Shown: one piece after another, positions 6,639 to 14,600 of the stretch | Numbering within the stretch: the stretch's first letter is position 1 | How the letters are laid out: every line of letters begins with the position of its first letter | Source: a bacterium HR20 | Lineage (GTDB): Bacteria > Bacteroidota > Ignavibacteria > Kapaibacteriales > NICIL-2 | NCBI GenBank assembly: GCA_002898675.1 | Contig: BEHW01000036.1 | Coordinates: 1-19,219, forward strand | Direction of reading: 5' to 3' | DNA length: 19,219 nt | Made by a program: the position numbers and the translations under genes | The notes under the pieces: model-generated | The model's database searches: none | The model's input: the letters and a program-made list of their open reading frames with translations, nothing else | Told to the model about the DNA's origin: nothing

Positions 6639-7919
6639 ATGGCGTTCTTGATATCGCAAATCGTTGCACGGCAGATTCTCGATTCACGCGGCAACCCAAC
6701 GCTCGAAGTAGATGTCGTTCTCGACGATGGTTCGTTCGGACGAGCAGCGGTTCCCTCGGGAGCCTCGACAGGCTCGATGGAAGCAATCGAGCTTCGCGAT
6801 GGCGATGCATCGCTCTACGGCGGCAAAAGCGTCCGCATCGCAGTGCGGAACGTCAACGATCGCATCGCTGAGCATCTCCGTGGCATGGACGCACGAGACC
6901 AAGCACGCATTGACGCAGCGATGCTCGAACTCGATGGCACCGCCAATAAATCGCTCCTTGGTGCGAATGCAATCTTGGGAGTTTCGCTTGCGGTGGCGCA
7001 CGCAGCAGCTGCAAGCGCTGGACTTTCGCTCTATCGCTACCTTGGCGGCGCTGGCGCGCGCGTCCTTCCGGTTCCCTTGATGAACATCCTCAACGGCGGG
7101 CGCCACGCTGATAACAACGTGGATATCCAGGAGTTCATGATTGCGCCGATCGGGTTCGAGAGCTTCAGCGACGCACTCCGCGCGGGTGTAGAAACCTACC
7201 ATGCGCTGCGTACCGTACTCAAACGGCGCGGCCTCTCGACTGCGATCGGCGATGAAGGTGGCGTAGCGCCAATGCTGGGATCGAACGAGGAAGCGCTCGA
7301 CCTCATCATGGAGGCAATCATTGCAGCAGGCTATCTCCCAGGGGAACATATCGTGCTTGCGCTCGATGTGGCCGCCAGCGAAATGGCCGGCGATGGCCAC
7401 TACGTGATGTTCAAAAGCACACACCGCGAACGCACCAGCGACGAGATGATTGCGTGGTACGAAGAACTCATCAGTCGCTACCCGATCCGCTCGATCGAGG
7501 ATGGTCTCGGCGAGCAGGATTGGGAAGGCTGGAAACGTATGACCGAAGCGCTTGGCGATCGCGTCCAGCTTGTCGGAGATGATTTGTTCGTCACAAACCC
7601 AGAGCTTCTCGAGCGCGGGATCGAAGAAGGTGTTGCCAACGCGATCTTGGTCAAGCCAAATCAGATTGGCACGCTCAGCGAAACGCTCCAAACGATTTCG
7701 CTGGCGCAGCGCTACGGCTATGCGGTCATCGTTTCCCACCGCTCGGGCGAAACCGAAGATGCGACGATCGCAGATTTAGCAGTTGCCGTCAACGCTGGGC
7801 AGATCAAAACCGGTGCCCCCGCACGGAGCGATCGCGTAGCGAAGTACAACCAGCTTCTCCGCATCGAGGAAGAGCTTGGCATTGGAGGAATCTATGCCGG
7901 TGCCACTGCATTCGAGTAG
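6639..7919 (+). CDS. eno: Enolase (phosphopyruvate hydratase)
   Basis: 426 aa, the normal bacterial length. Enolase interconverts 2-phosphoglycerate and phosphoenolpyruvate in glycolysis and gluconeogenesis. Key residues are all visible: SRGNPT (16-21), the mobile loop SGASTG (40-45), the His of GGRHADNN (H156), the catalytic acid in IGDEGG (E206), magnesium ligands D243 (ALDVA), E287 (SIEDG) and D314 (VGDDLF), the catalytic base K339 in VKPNQIGTL, and SHRSGETED (366-374). The frame is open back to 6444, but the ATG at 6639 gives the family N-terminus (ISQIVARQILDSRGNP) and follows the TATTTTTG promoter by a short leader; no real Shine-Dalgarno is present. It heads a plus-strand operon; the phosphomutase starts 34 bases after its stop. 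Confidence 0.98.
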   Translation: MAFLISQIVARQILDSRGNPTLEVDVVLDDGSFGRAAVPSGASTGSMEAIELRDGDASLYGGKSVRIAVRNVNDRIAEHLRGMDARDQARIDAAMLELDGTANKSLLGANAILGVSLAVAHAAAASAGLSLYRYLGGAGARVLPVPLMNILNGGRHADNNVDIQEFMIAPIGFESFSDALRAGVETYHALRTVLKRRGLSTAIGDEGGVAPMLGSNEEALDLIMEAIIAAGYLPGEHIVLALDVAASEMAGDGHYVMFKSTHRERTSDEMIAWYEELISRYPIRSIEDGLGEQDWEGWKRMTEALGDRVQLVGDDLFVTNPELLERGIEEGVANAILVKPNQIGTLSETLQTISLAQRYGYAVIVSHRSGETEDATIADLAVAVNAGQIKTGAPARSDRVAKYNQLLRIEEELGIGGIYAGATAFE

Positions 7920-7953
7920 AAGCATTGACCACCACTGGTAGTGAGTATCCCCG

Positions 7954-9357
7954 ATGATTGTGTTTGGAACAGATGGATGGCGGGGTGTCATCGCCCGCGA
8001 TTACACGTTCGAGAATCTCGCACGCGTTGCGCTCGCTGTCGCAAGCTACGCGCGGAAAACGTCTGCAGCACCGAGTGCAGTAATCGGCTACGATACGCGG
8101 TTCCTCTCTCGTCAATTCGCCGAGGAAACAGCACGTATCCTCGCTTCGCGTGGTCTTGCTGTCTGGCTGAGCGATCGCGTTGCAACAACGCCGCAGGTCT
8201 CGCTTGTGACAAAGCTGCGGAAGGCAACGATCGGCATTGTCATTACCGCATCGCACAACCCTCCGGAGTACAACGGCTTCAAGCTCAAAGGCAATTACGG
8301 CGGGCCAGCCACAGTCGAGATTGTCGCTGGCGTCGAGCGCGAGATTCGGCGTATCGAAGCGCGGCCGCTTCGATTGCCACGGATGCAGTCACTGGAGACG
8401 TTGATTGCCGAGGGTGCCGTACGGATGTTCGATCCGCGTGTGCCCTACCGTCGGGCAGTTGAAGCGAAGATCAATCTCGACCGTATTCGCAGGGCTGGGC
8501 TGCGGGTCCTCTTCGATCCGATGTATGGGGCTGGGATGAGCATTCTGCCGGAATTTCTCCCAGCCGATGCCATTCACAGCGAGCCTAACCCTGGCTTCGG
8601 GGAGGTCGGCCATCCCGAACCGATTGCCGAATGCCTCCAACCGGCAATCGCACGGATGCGCAGTGGGAACTATGACATCTGCATTGCCACCGACGGCGAC
8701 GCTGATCGGCTCGGATTGCTCGATGCCGAAGGAAACTTCGTGGATTCGCACCGCATCTTCATGCTGCTGCTCGAATACCTCTACGAAGACAAACGCCGGC
8801 GTGGCGTGGTGGTCAAGACTGTCTCACTCACCTCGATGGTGGATGCGTTCTGCCGGCAGTATGGCATCGAGCTTATCGAGACGCCGGTTGGATTCAAACA
8901 CACTGCCAAGCTCATGCTCCAGCGACGCGTGCTCATCGGCGGGGAAGAATCGGGCGGGCTGGGAACGATTCTACACATCCCGGAGCGTGATGGCATCTTC
9001 AACGCGCTGCTCATCCTCGAGATGATGGTCGCGCGCTCGCGATCGCTTGGAGAGCTCGTCGCAGAACTTGACGCGCGCTTCGGCCCGCATCGCTACCGGC
9101 GGCGGGACGTCCATGTCACCGAGCAACAGAAGCAACGCATTCTGCGCGTGTGTGCGAAGATGCCCAAGGAGATTGGCGGCTATCGCGTTGAGCGCGTTGT
9201 GACAACCGATGGCTATAAGTTCTTCTTCGCCGATGGCAGCTGGCTCCTTGTCCGCGCTTCAGGGACCGAGCCGCTCGTGCGGTTTTACGCCGAGGCACCG
9301 AGCCAGCAGCAGGCAGATGAACTTGTCGAAGCAGGCATTGCACTTGCGCTCGGGTAA
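7954..9357 (+). CDS. Phosphoglucomutase/phosphomannomutase (alpha-D-phosphohexomutase superfamily)
   Basis: 467 aa. The enzyme moves a phosphate between C1 and C6 of a hexose, supplying glucose-1-P or mannose-1-P for nucleotide-sugar and glycan synthesis. All four superfamily sites are present in order: active-site phosphoserine in TASHNPPEYNG (S100), the metal site DGDADR (247-252), the sugar-binding loop GGEESGG (329-335), and the phosphate loop RASGTEP (434-440). The sugar loop GEESGG, rather than the GEQSGH typical of GlmM, favours a PGM/PMM type over phosphoglucosamine mutase; the exact substrate cannot be told. The N-terminus (MIVFGTDGWRG) is standard and fixes the start, though there is no clear Shine-Dalgarno. 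It lies between enolase and the RNA methyltransferase, and its stop TAA shares one base with the next ATG. Confidence 0.93.
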   Translation: MIVFGTDGWRGVIARDYTFENLARVALAVASYARKTSAAPSAVIGYDTRFLSRQFAEETARILASRGLAVWLSDRVATTPQVSLVTKLRKATIGIVITASHNPPEYNGFKLKGNYGGPATVEIVAGVEREIRRIEARPLRLPRMQSLETLIAEGAVRMFDPRVPYRRAVEAKINLDRIRRAGLRVLFDPMYGAGMSILPEFLPADAIHSEPNPGFGEVGHPEPIAECLQPAIARMRSGNYDICIATDGDADRLGLLDAEGNFVDSHRIFMLLLEYLYEDKRRRGVVVKTVSLTSMVDAFCRQYGIELIETPVGFKHTAKLMLQRRVLIGGEESGGLGTILHIPERDGIFNALLILEMMVARSRSLGELVAELDARFGPHRYRRRDVHVTEQQKQRILRVCAKMPKEIGGYRVERVVTTDGYKFFFADGSWLLVRASGTEPLVRFYAEAPSQQQADELVEAGIALALG

Positions 9358-10175
9358 TGGTCACGATTAGTTCGCTCGATGATCCGCGGATTGCCGAGTA
9401 CCGATTCCTCCCTGAGCGAACAGGCAGGCTCTTCCCAGGCGAGCGAACGATTGTCGAAAGCGAAGTTGTCGCGCAGCGCCTGCTGAGATACCCGTGGTCT
9501 AAAGGGATTGTGGAATCAGCGCTGTTGGTGCCGCCTGTCGCTGAGCGATTGGCTCCACTGCTCCAGGCGCGTGGTGTTTCGCCGGAACGGATTTACGTAG
9601 CGCCGAAATCGTTGCTTGAGCAGGTGGTGGGGTATCACTTGCACCAAGGCGTCTTCCTTTGTATCCGCGTGCCGCCGCACGTGCCGATCGAGCAGCATCC
9701 CTTGCCAGCAGTGATGCTCGTGGGGGTCAGTAGCTCGACGAACGTCGGGGCAATTGCGCGAAGTTGTGCTGGATTAGGATTCCGTTCGCTCATCTGCGAT
9801 CGAGCAACTGCGTCGCCATGGCTGCGGCGGTGCATTCGCGTTTCGATGGGAGCCATCTTTGCACTGGCAACGTACCATGCAACTGACGAAACCGATCTGC
9901 TCCTGGAGCGCCTCCGCGAGCGCGGTGGGCGGCTTGTAGGCGTTGAAGTCGGTGCACCGATCGAATACGACGCGTTCGAATGGTCTCGGAACGACATCCT
10001 CATCTTCGGCAGCGAGGGCACTGGTTTGGATGCTGAATTCCTCGAGCGACTCGATGCTGCCGTTCGCATACCGATGAGCGCTGCGGTCGAATCGCTCAAC
10101 GTGGCGGCAGCAGCAGCGATCGTGCTGGCGGAGTGTTCGCGCAGGTGTGGGCTTTTTGCGGAACGGAGGCAGTGA
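9357..10175 (+). CDS. TrmH/SpoU-family RNA 2'-O-ribose methyltransferase
   Basis: 272 aa. SPOUT methyltransferases of this group methylate the 2'-OH of a ribose in rRNA or tRNA using SAM bound in a trefoil knot. The three motifs are clear: STNVGAIARSC (127-137), IFGSEGTGL (216-224) and IPMSAAVESLNVAAAAAIVL (238-257). The N-terminal about 105 residues form a substrate-binding domain (SpoU_sub_bind-like, L30e fold: VESEVVAQRLL, YVAPKSLLEQVVGYHLHQGVFLC). That layout resembles RlmB/TsnR-type enzymes, but the target nucleotide cannot be assigned. The ATG (9357-9359) overlaps the TAA of the phosphomutase gene by one base, and its own TGA overlaps the GTG of rsmD, so it is translationally coupled on both sides. 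Confidence 0.92.
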   Translation: MVTISSLDDPRIAEYRFLPERTGRLFPGERTIVESEVVAQRLLRYPWSKGIVESALLVPPVAERLAPLLQARGVSPERIYVAPKSLLEQVVGYHLHQGVFLCIRVPPHVPIEQHPLPAVMLVGVSSSTNVGAIARSCAGLGFRSLICDRATASPWLRRCIRVSMGAIFALATYHATDETDLLLERLRERGGRLVGVEVGAPIEYDAFEWSRNDILIFGSEGTGLDAEFLERLDAAVRIPMSAAVESLNVAAAAAIVLAECSRRCGLFAERRQ

Positions 10176-10723
10176 GAGTCATCAGTGGGCGATGGGGCGG
10201 ACGCTTGCTGCCAGCGCGCGTGCCACCAGAAACGCGGCCAACGCTCGATGCTGTACGTGAGGCAATCTTCAACATGCTTGCAAGTCGCCTTGCGTTCGAA
10301 GGGCAGCGGGTGCTTGATCTCTACGCTGGGAGCGGGGCACTCGGCATCGAAGCGCTCAGCCGAGGTGCAGCACACGTTACGTTCGTCGAGCGATCGCAGC
10401 GAGCAGCTGCGGCGATCGAGCAAAATTGCCGCGCACTCGGCATCGCACAGGACGAGTACATCATCGTGCGTGGAGATGCGACGCGTTTTCTCGAGCGAGC
10501 AGCGGAGCATGTTACGCTCGTGTTTGCTGATCCGCCCTACCGCAGCATTGCCGAATGGGGACGGTTGCTTCCGGCACTTGCCACTGCAAGCTGTGTTGAA
10601 CGCTATGCGGTTATTGTGTTGGAGCACCGCGCTGGGCTGTCGCTTGCGTTGCCGCCAGCGCTTGTGCTCCTTGATCAACGGCGATGGGGTGATACTGGAT
10701 GCACGATCGCCGTTCGCCAATAA
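10172..10723 (+). CDS. rsmD: 16S rRNA (guanine966-N2)-methyltransferase RsmD
   Basis: 183 aa, close to the usual 180-200. RsmD methylates G966 of 16S rRNA on the assembled 30S particle. The frame is open from 10133 (ATG), but the GTG at 10172 yields the family N-terminus MRVISGRWGGRLLP and makes a GTGA overlap with the preceding stop; a GGAGG lies just 2 bases before it, so close that re-initiation by coupling is the likely mechanism. Motifs: RPTLDAVREAIFNML (22-36), SAM motif I DLYAGSGALGIEALSRGA (49-66), the acidic end of the next strand VER (72-74), and the catalytic ADPPY (119-123). It is the last gene of the enolase operon; its stop TAA borders the terminator of the converging DUF1573 gene. 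Confidence 0.93.
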   Translation: MRVISGRWGGRLLPARVPPETRPTLDAVREAIFNMLASRLAFEGQRVLDLYAGSGALGIEALSRGAAHVTFVERSQRAAAAIEQNCRALGIAQDEYIIVRGDATRFLERAAEHVTLVFADPPYRSIAEWGRLLPALATASCVERYAVIVLEHRAGLSLALPPALVLLDQRRWGDTGCTIAVRQ

Positions 10724-10756
10724 AAACTCCTGCCGCCCTCAAAACGAGAGCGGCAG
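10721..10756 (-). terminator. Intrinsic terminator for the sigma/anti-sigma/DUF1573 operon
   Basis: CTGCCGC (10730-10736) pairs with GCGGCAG (10750-10756), with an inner CTC/GAG pairing and an AAAAC loop. Read on the minus strand the hairpin is followed by GAGTTTTTA (10729-10721), a classic T-run, placing it about 40 bases after the DUF1573 stop. On the plus strand there is no T-run, though the hairpin may also slow polymerase leaving rsmD, whose TAA it abuts. Confidence 0.75.
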
Positions 10757-10794
10757 GCTGCCTTGAACCACGCAAGAAGTGTTCTGCGCTCTGA

Positions 10795-11604
10795 CTACTT
10801 TTTCCGTCGCGGTGGTTCGGGTGCTGGTGCAGTTGCAGACTCTTTCTTGTTGGTCGAAGAGACCGGCGTAATCTTGATTACCGAAGGATCATCGCTGCCA
10901 TCGAGCCCCTTGACGTTGCCGTATGCTGCGATCTCGAATGGTACATAGTCGGGGTCGTCAATCTTGATGATGACGTTGCCGTTGTAATAGCCGCGCTCTT
11001 TCCCTTCGAAGGTTGCGGTGATCTGGAGTGTATCGCCAGGGTTGAGAGTGATTGGCGCATGTTTGTCGATCGTGATGCCTTTAGTGGGGAAGAGCATCGA
11101 GATCGTGTAAGGGCGCGTATCGTTGTTCTTGAGCGTCACGCTGCTGCGGGCGACCTCGCCCACTTTGATTTCTGGCATCGTAAACGAGCTTGGCTGCACC
11201 GTGATTGGGCGGACAACGTTCGCCTTCAGGTACATGATGCGCCCGGTGTTCTGCGGATCGGCGTTTGAGTAGATCGTCAGGTTCTTGAGGATTTCGCCAG
11301 AGTTCAGCCCAACGTTGAGCCCAATGCGGAGCTTGGTGGACTTCCCTGGTTCGATGACCTTCGATTCTAACGTTGGCGTCGTGCACCCGCAGCCAACGCG
11401 GACGGTGTCGATGATGAGCGTTTTGTTGCCGGTATTTTTCAACGTCACTTCGGATTCGAGCGTGACGAGTTTGAGAGGGTTGTTTTTGACGACGACTTTG
11501 CCCCAGTCGTACGTTTCCCCGCCGACGATTTCAAGCTTCGGCTGAGCAAGTGCAAGTGGTCCAGCAACCAGTAATGTTGCCAGGAAAGCAAATAGACGTT
11601 TCAT
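10795..11604 (-). CDS. Secreted DUF1573-domain protein
   Basis: 269 aa. Chosen start: ATG at 11604, giving a clean signal peptide MKRLFAFLATLLVAGPLALA with cleavage before QPK; the frame is open to 11643, but that longer form would put a His-rich leader before the signal. The DUF1573 signature VRVGCGCTTPTL (69-79; C72, C74) is followed by IEPGKSTKLRIGLNV (84-98) and NLTIYSN. A second Ig/ASH-like repeat spans about 134-235 (ITVQPSSFTMPEIKVGE, then LNPGDTLQITATFEG). DUF1573 proteins are common secreted proteins in Bacteroidota with no established role. The tail is charged and Pro-rich (EPPRRKK). It lies 35 bases after the anti-sigma gene and ends at the intrinsic terminator, so it is the third gene of the sigma unit. 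Confidence 0.87.
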   Translation of the reverse strand: MKRLFAFLATLLVAGPLALAQPKLEIVGGETYDWGKVVVKNNPLKLVTLESEVTLKNTGNKTLIIDTVRVGCGCTTPTLESKVIEPGKSTKLRIGLNVGLNSGEILKNLTIYSNADPQNTGRIMYLKANVVRPITVQPSSFTMPEIKVGEVARSSVTLKNNDTRPYTISMLFPTKGITIDKHAPITLNPGDTLQITATFEGKERGYYNGNVIIKIDDPDYVPFEIAAYGNVKGLDGSDDPSVIKITPVSSTNKKESATAPAPEPPRRKK

Positions 11605-11639
11605 CGAACACTGCAGATAGTGGTGGAACATAACACGAC

Positions 11640-12461
11640 TCAAGGTTGTGAAACCGATTCGGTGGTAGAGGCATTGTCAATTGTTGCAGAGACTTCGCAG
11701 ATCGTCGAGCTTGCGATGTTGTGCAGCACCTCTACTTGCTCGCGGGAGAGTGACTGTGGATTCTGGGAAAGATTTGCCAGCACAAGCTCGACATCCTGGA
11801 GAACCTTCTTCACCTTTGGGTCTCGATGGACCAGTGGACGGAGGCGCTGTGCTTCGTGGAGCAGTTCCCGTGCAAATTGGCGGTGGTCGAGTTGCTGTCC
11901 GATCGGAATGCAACGCGTGCACGCAAGGTCGCGATCAGCCGTTGTGGCGATGTAGAGCTGTGACCGCTTGAGGAAGCTCCGCAGATGCTCATTGGCTCGG
12001 GATTGGTCCCCCGCCGAGTGGGAGACAAATTCGATCGGGAGCAGAGGAAGAGTTGAGCGATTATCATCATTGAACGCAAGTGTTGCTGCTGAGCGGGTCC
12101 CAACGTGCACTCCGCCGATGAATGCGATGACAACGCAACCCAGCGCAAGTCCGATGCGCACTGCTGTCGGCACTCCACTCCACCACTGGAGGAGGTTTGC
12201 CCGCCGCGATTGGGGGACTCGGCGCTCTTTGCGGATACGGTGGAGGATTGAATGCTCCAGCCCAATCCAGAAGGCCTCGCTCTCCGGAAGAGGTAGTTCT
12301 GCGTCACGGAGCTCTTCGAGCGTCGCGACAAGCTGGGCGTATTCTTCTCGCAGCGATGCATCGCACTCGAGCATCTCCTCGAATGTTTTGAGTTCCTCAT
12401 CCGAGAGCTCGCGGTAGTAAGCACGGATCAGAAGCTCGTTACGATTGGCGCTAAAGAGCAT
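11640..12461 (-). CDS. Probable membrane anti-sigma factor for the adjacent ECF sigma factor
   Basis: 273 aa from ATG 12461 (a TTG at 12473 in frame is possible but less likely). The N-terminal cytoplasmic part (LIRAYYRELSDEELKTFEEM, then LECDASLREEYAQLVATLEEL) has the helical, acidic look of anti-sigma domains: 'D/E-ELxxFEE-L..D..LRxEY'. It lacks the HxxxCxxC zinc motif of ZAS proteins. One transmembrane helix lies at about 101-120 (VRIGLALGCVVIAFIGGVHV). The remaining about 150 residues would be periplasmic, with a CTRC pair and a long helical stretch (FARELLHEAQRL to VELVLANLSQ) that could be a sensor or tether. Assignment rests on gene order (24 bases after the sigma gene, same strand), topology and the N-terminal pattern, not on a recognised sensor domain. 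Confidence 0.72.
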   Translation of the reverse strand: MLFSANRNELLIRAYYRELSDEELKTFEEMLECDASLREEYAQLVATLEELRDAELPLPESEAFWIGLEHSILHRIRKERRVPQSRRANLLQWWSGVPTAVRIGLALGCVVIAFIGGVHVGTRSAATLAFNDDNRSTLPLLPIEFVSHSAGDQSRANEHLRSFLKRSQLYIATTADRDLACTRCIPIGQQLDHRQFARELLHEAQRLRPLVHRDPKVKKVLQDVELVLANLSQNPQSLSREQVEVLHNIASSTICEVSATIDNASTTESVSQP

Positions 12462-12485
12462 GGAGCAGATCAACGGACAAAAAAC

Positions 12486-13091
12486 TTACCGACTTTGGGA
12501 TGCATCGTCGTCGCGATAAAACGAGAGATGCTTCTGCAGATTGCGAATTGCGCGAAACAGTAGCACCTTCACTGTTCCTTCTGTGTTGCCCATTTGGTCG
12601 GCGATTTCCTTGATCGAAAGATCGTGGTAATGCCGAAGTACGAACGCCGTCCGCTGTGCGGGGCTGAGCTTTCCGAGTGCCCGCTCGATATGCTCGCTGA
12701 TTTGCGCGGACTCGAACAGGCGCTCTGGGCTATACTCTCCGCCGCGACCGCCGGTCATGTACTCTTCGTCGAAAGCATCTTGCTCTTTGCGTGCGTGGTA
12801 GCTTTTCGAGCGTGTCGTGTTGATGAAGAGATTGACCGTGATGCGGTGCAGCCATGTGCTCAGGCGTGACTCACCGCGGAAGCTATCGAGACTCTTCCAC
12901 GCACGGATGAAGACTTCCTGCACGAGGTCTTCTGCGTCGTCGTGGTCACGGCAAAGCTGCAAGGCGAGGTGGTACACCTCGCGCTTGTAGGTGCGGACGA
13001 TGTCGTCAATGACCGTCGGGTCTTTTGCCAGCACTCGCTCGACCAGCTGCCGATCGAGTTCGGCAAGTGCTACTGCATTGCGCGTGCCCAT
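12486..13091 (-). CDS. ECF-type RNA polymerase sigma-70 factor
   Basis: 201 aa from the ATG at 13091; the frame extends to 13205, but the extra 38 residues are unlike the family and reach past a candidate promoter. Region 2: IVRTYKREVYHLALQLC (31-47), DAEDLVQEVFIRAWKSLDSF (52-71) for core binding, and RGESRLSTWLHRITVNLFIN (72-91) for -10 recognition. Region 4: LGKLSPAQRTAFVLRHYHDL (139-158) and the helix-turn-helix SIKEIADQMGNTEGTVKVLLFRAI (159-182). The two are joined by an acidic, Gly-rich linker (105-125), and region 3 is absent, as in ECF factors. It is followed on the same strand by a likely anti-sigma and a DUF1573 protein and preceded by photolyase 85 bases upstream. Confidence 0.93.
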   Translation of the reverse strand: MGTRNAVALAELDRQLVERVLAKDPTVIDDIVRTYKREVYHLALQLCRDHDDAEDLVQEVFIRAWKSLDSFRGESRLSTWLHRITVNLFINTTRSKSYHARKEQDAFDEEYMTGGRGGEYSPERLFESAQISEHIERALGKLSPAQRTAFVLRHYHDLSIKEIADQMGNTEGTVKVLLFRAIRNLQKHLSFYRDDDASQSR

Positions 13092-13125
13092 AGACGCAGA
13101 GATGGAATGAAGGGTTGACGCCCTC

Positions 13126-13146
13126 TGCCGCACGCTCCGGGCGGCA
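13126..13146. other. GC-rich hairpin between photolyase and sigma gene
   Basis: TGCCGC (13126-13131) pairs with GCGGCA (13141-13146) over a 9-base loop. It lies in the 85-base gap after the photolyase stop and before the sigma ATG (both minus strand). No T-run follows, so it may be leader structure of the sigma mRNA or a weak attenuator rather than a terminator. Confidence 0.3.
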
Positions 13147-13154
13147 TGCTGCTG

Positions 13155-13162
13155 CGAAATTA
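13155..13162 (-). promoter_or_regulatory. Candidate -7 element (TAATTTCG) for the ECF sigma gene
   Basis: Read on the minus strand, TAATTTCG matches TAnnTTTG at all but one position (same C for T as in the 2148 element). Start would be near 13149, giving a leader of about 58 bases that includes the GC hairpin. No TTG is found at the ideal distance upstream, so support is modest. Alternatively the sigma gene is read through from photolyase. Confidence 0.35.
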
Positions 13163-13176
13163 GAGACAGACTCCCC

Positions 13177-14514
13177 TTAGTGTCCAGTGGACGGACGCTT
13201 CCCACTTGCTTCTATGGCGTGGCGGTATGCGTCGAGTGCCCGCTCGCGGGCAACGGTGTGGTCAATCATCGGTGATGGGTACTCCGGCGTTCCCAGTTCT
13301 GGAATCCAGCGGCGAACGTACGTGCCATGCGGGTCGAACTTTGCTTGCTGGAGCAGGGGGTTGAACACGCGGAAGTACGGCGCTGCATCGCAGCCCGTGC
13401 CAGCAGCCCACTGCCAGTTACCATTGTTGCTCGAAAGCTCGAAGTCGAGGAGTTTTTCGGCAAAGTATGCTTCGCCCCACCGCCAATCAATGAGCAAGTC
13501 TTTGGTCAAAAACGACGCAACGACCATTCGCACGCGGTTGTGCATCGTTCCGGTTTGGTTCAGCTGGCGCATTCCGGCATCAACGAGCGGGAAGCCGGTC
13601 CTTCCTTCGCACCATCGGCGAAAATCTTCCTCGTCATTGCGCCAGGCGATGGTGTCGTACTCCGGATGAAATGAGCGTGTGACGACATGAGGGAATTCCG
13701 CCAGAATCATCATGAAGAACTCTCGCCAGATCAATTCACGCAGCCATGCGTCGGCATTGCACTCGAGCGCACGGCGAACTAACGCACGCACGCTGACCTT
13801 GCCGAAACGCAGGTAGATGCTCGCATGTGATGTTGCATCCTCGGCTGGATAGTCACGTGCAGCAGGATATCGAGCCAGGAGTTCATCGCTTGTGTCGAGT
13901 GGTGGAATGAACACAGATGTCCGATGGAATCCGAGCGACTCCAGCGATGGAATCGGCAATGGCTCTGCTTTCCAGAGACGGTCGAGCAAGTGGTCAGTTC
14001 GGCACTCGGCATAATCGCTCGGGGTAAGGCGCGCGCGCCATGCTTTGCTGTAGGGAGTGTACACTGTGTACGGCGTTCCATCTGGTTTGCGAATCTCCCC
14101 TGCTTCGAAAATGCACTGATCTTTGAACCTCATAAGCGGGATGCCTCTCTGGCGCAGGAGCCTTTCAATTGCAGCATCGCGCGCGATAGCCGAGGGTTCG
14201 TAGTCGCGGTTGGTATAGACTGCTCGCACATCGAATCGCTCGACAAGTCGCGTAAAAACTTCCTCTGGCGTGCCATGGTTGACAAGCAACGAGCTTCCGC
14301 ACCTTGCAATTTGCTCGGCTAACTCTTCGACCCAACGATGAATGAGCGAGACACGCCGATCGTTGCGGTCATGAAGTCCATCGAGGATTGTTCGATCGAA
14401 AATGAACAAGGGGACAACAGGATACGGGCTCTGGAGCGCTGCTTGTAAGCCGCGATTGTCCTCCAACCGAAGGTCACGCCGAAACCAGAAGATTGTCACA
14501 GCCTGTCGTTCCAT
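13177..14514 (-). CDS. phr: Deoxyribodipyrimidine photolyase (class I, cryptochrome/photolyase family)
   Basis: 445 aa from ATG 14514, which gives the usual N-terminus (MERQAVTIFWFRRDLRLEDN); the frame runs on to 14604 without family resemblance. The enzyme uses light and FADH- to split UV-induced pyrimidine dimers. The N-terminal antenna-binding alpha/beta domain spans about 5-135. The FAD domain shows YTVYTPYSKAWR (149-160), WLRELIWREFF (257-267), GFPLVDAGMRQLNQTG (307-322), MHNRVRMVVASFLTKDLLIDW (324-344) and NWQWAAGTGCDAAPYFRVFN (366-385). The NWQW/GCDAAPYFRVFNP pattern and WREFF box fit class I CPD photolyases rather than plant-type cryptochromes. It is divergent from the B12/GTPase gene across a 115-base gap containing a palindrome and lies directly upstream of the ECF sigma gene on the same strand. 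Confidence 0.94.
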   Translation of the reverse strand: MERQAVTIFWFRRDLRLEDNRGLQAALQSPYPVVPLFIFDRTILDGLHDRNDRRVSLIHRWVEELAEQIARCGSSLLVNHGTPEEVFTRLVERFDVRAVYTNRDYEPSAIARDAAIERLLRQRGIPLMRFKDQCIFEAGEIRKPDGTPYTVYTPYSKAWRARLTPSDYAECRTDHLLDRLWKAEPLPIPSLESLGFHRTSVFIPPLDTSDELLARYPAARDYPAEDATSHASIYLRFGKVSVRALVRRALECNADAWLRELIWREFFMMILAEFPHVVTRSFHPEYDTIAWRNDEEDFRRWCEGRTGFPLVDAGMRQLNQTGTMHNRVRMVVASFLTKDLLIDWRWGEAYFAEKLLDFELSSNNGNWQWAAGTGCDAAPYFRVFNPLLQQAKFDPHGTYVRRWIPELGTPEYPSPMIDHTVARERALDAYRHAIEASGKRPSTGH

Positions 14515-14585
14515 GGTCACTTGAAAAGGTAGTCGTCGGTGCCATAAGCACAGTTGGTGGCAGGAGAGTTCCCACGCTCGTCGTT

Positions 14586-14600
14586 GAATTTCCGAAATTC
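14586..14600. promoter_or_regulatory. Perfect 7-1-7 palindrome, candidate operator
   Basis: GAATTTC (14586-14592), one central C, then GAAATTC (14594-14600). It lies in the gap between the divergent photolyase (start 14514) and B12/GTPase (start 14630) genes, 30 bases before the latter ATG, so a bound dimeric regulator could affect either gene. The regulator is unknown; a B12- or light/SOS-linked factor would fit the neighbours, but that is guesswork. Confidence 0.4.

Noticed and set aside
6684..7739. 351-codon open frame antisense to enolase
   Set aside because: Shadow of the enolase codon pattern; Cys/His/Arg-rich translation with no family features.
7954..9357. Assignment of the phosphomutase as GlmM
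   Set aside because: Sugar-binding loop is GEESGG rather than the GEQSGH typical of GlmM; kept as PGM/PMM family.
9635..10720. 361-codon open frame antisense to the RNA methyltransferase genes
   Set aside because: Low-complexity Ser/Arg-rich translation; shadow of the coupled plus-strand genes, which have full motif support.
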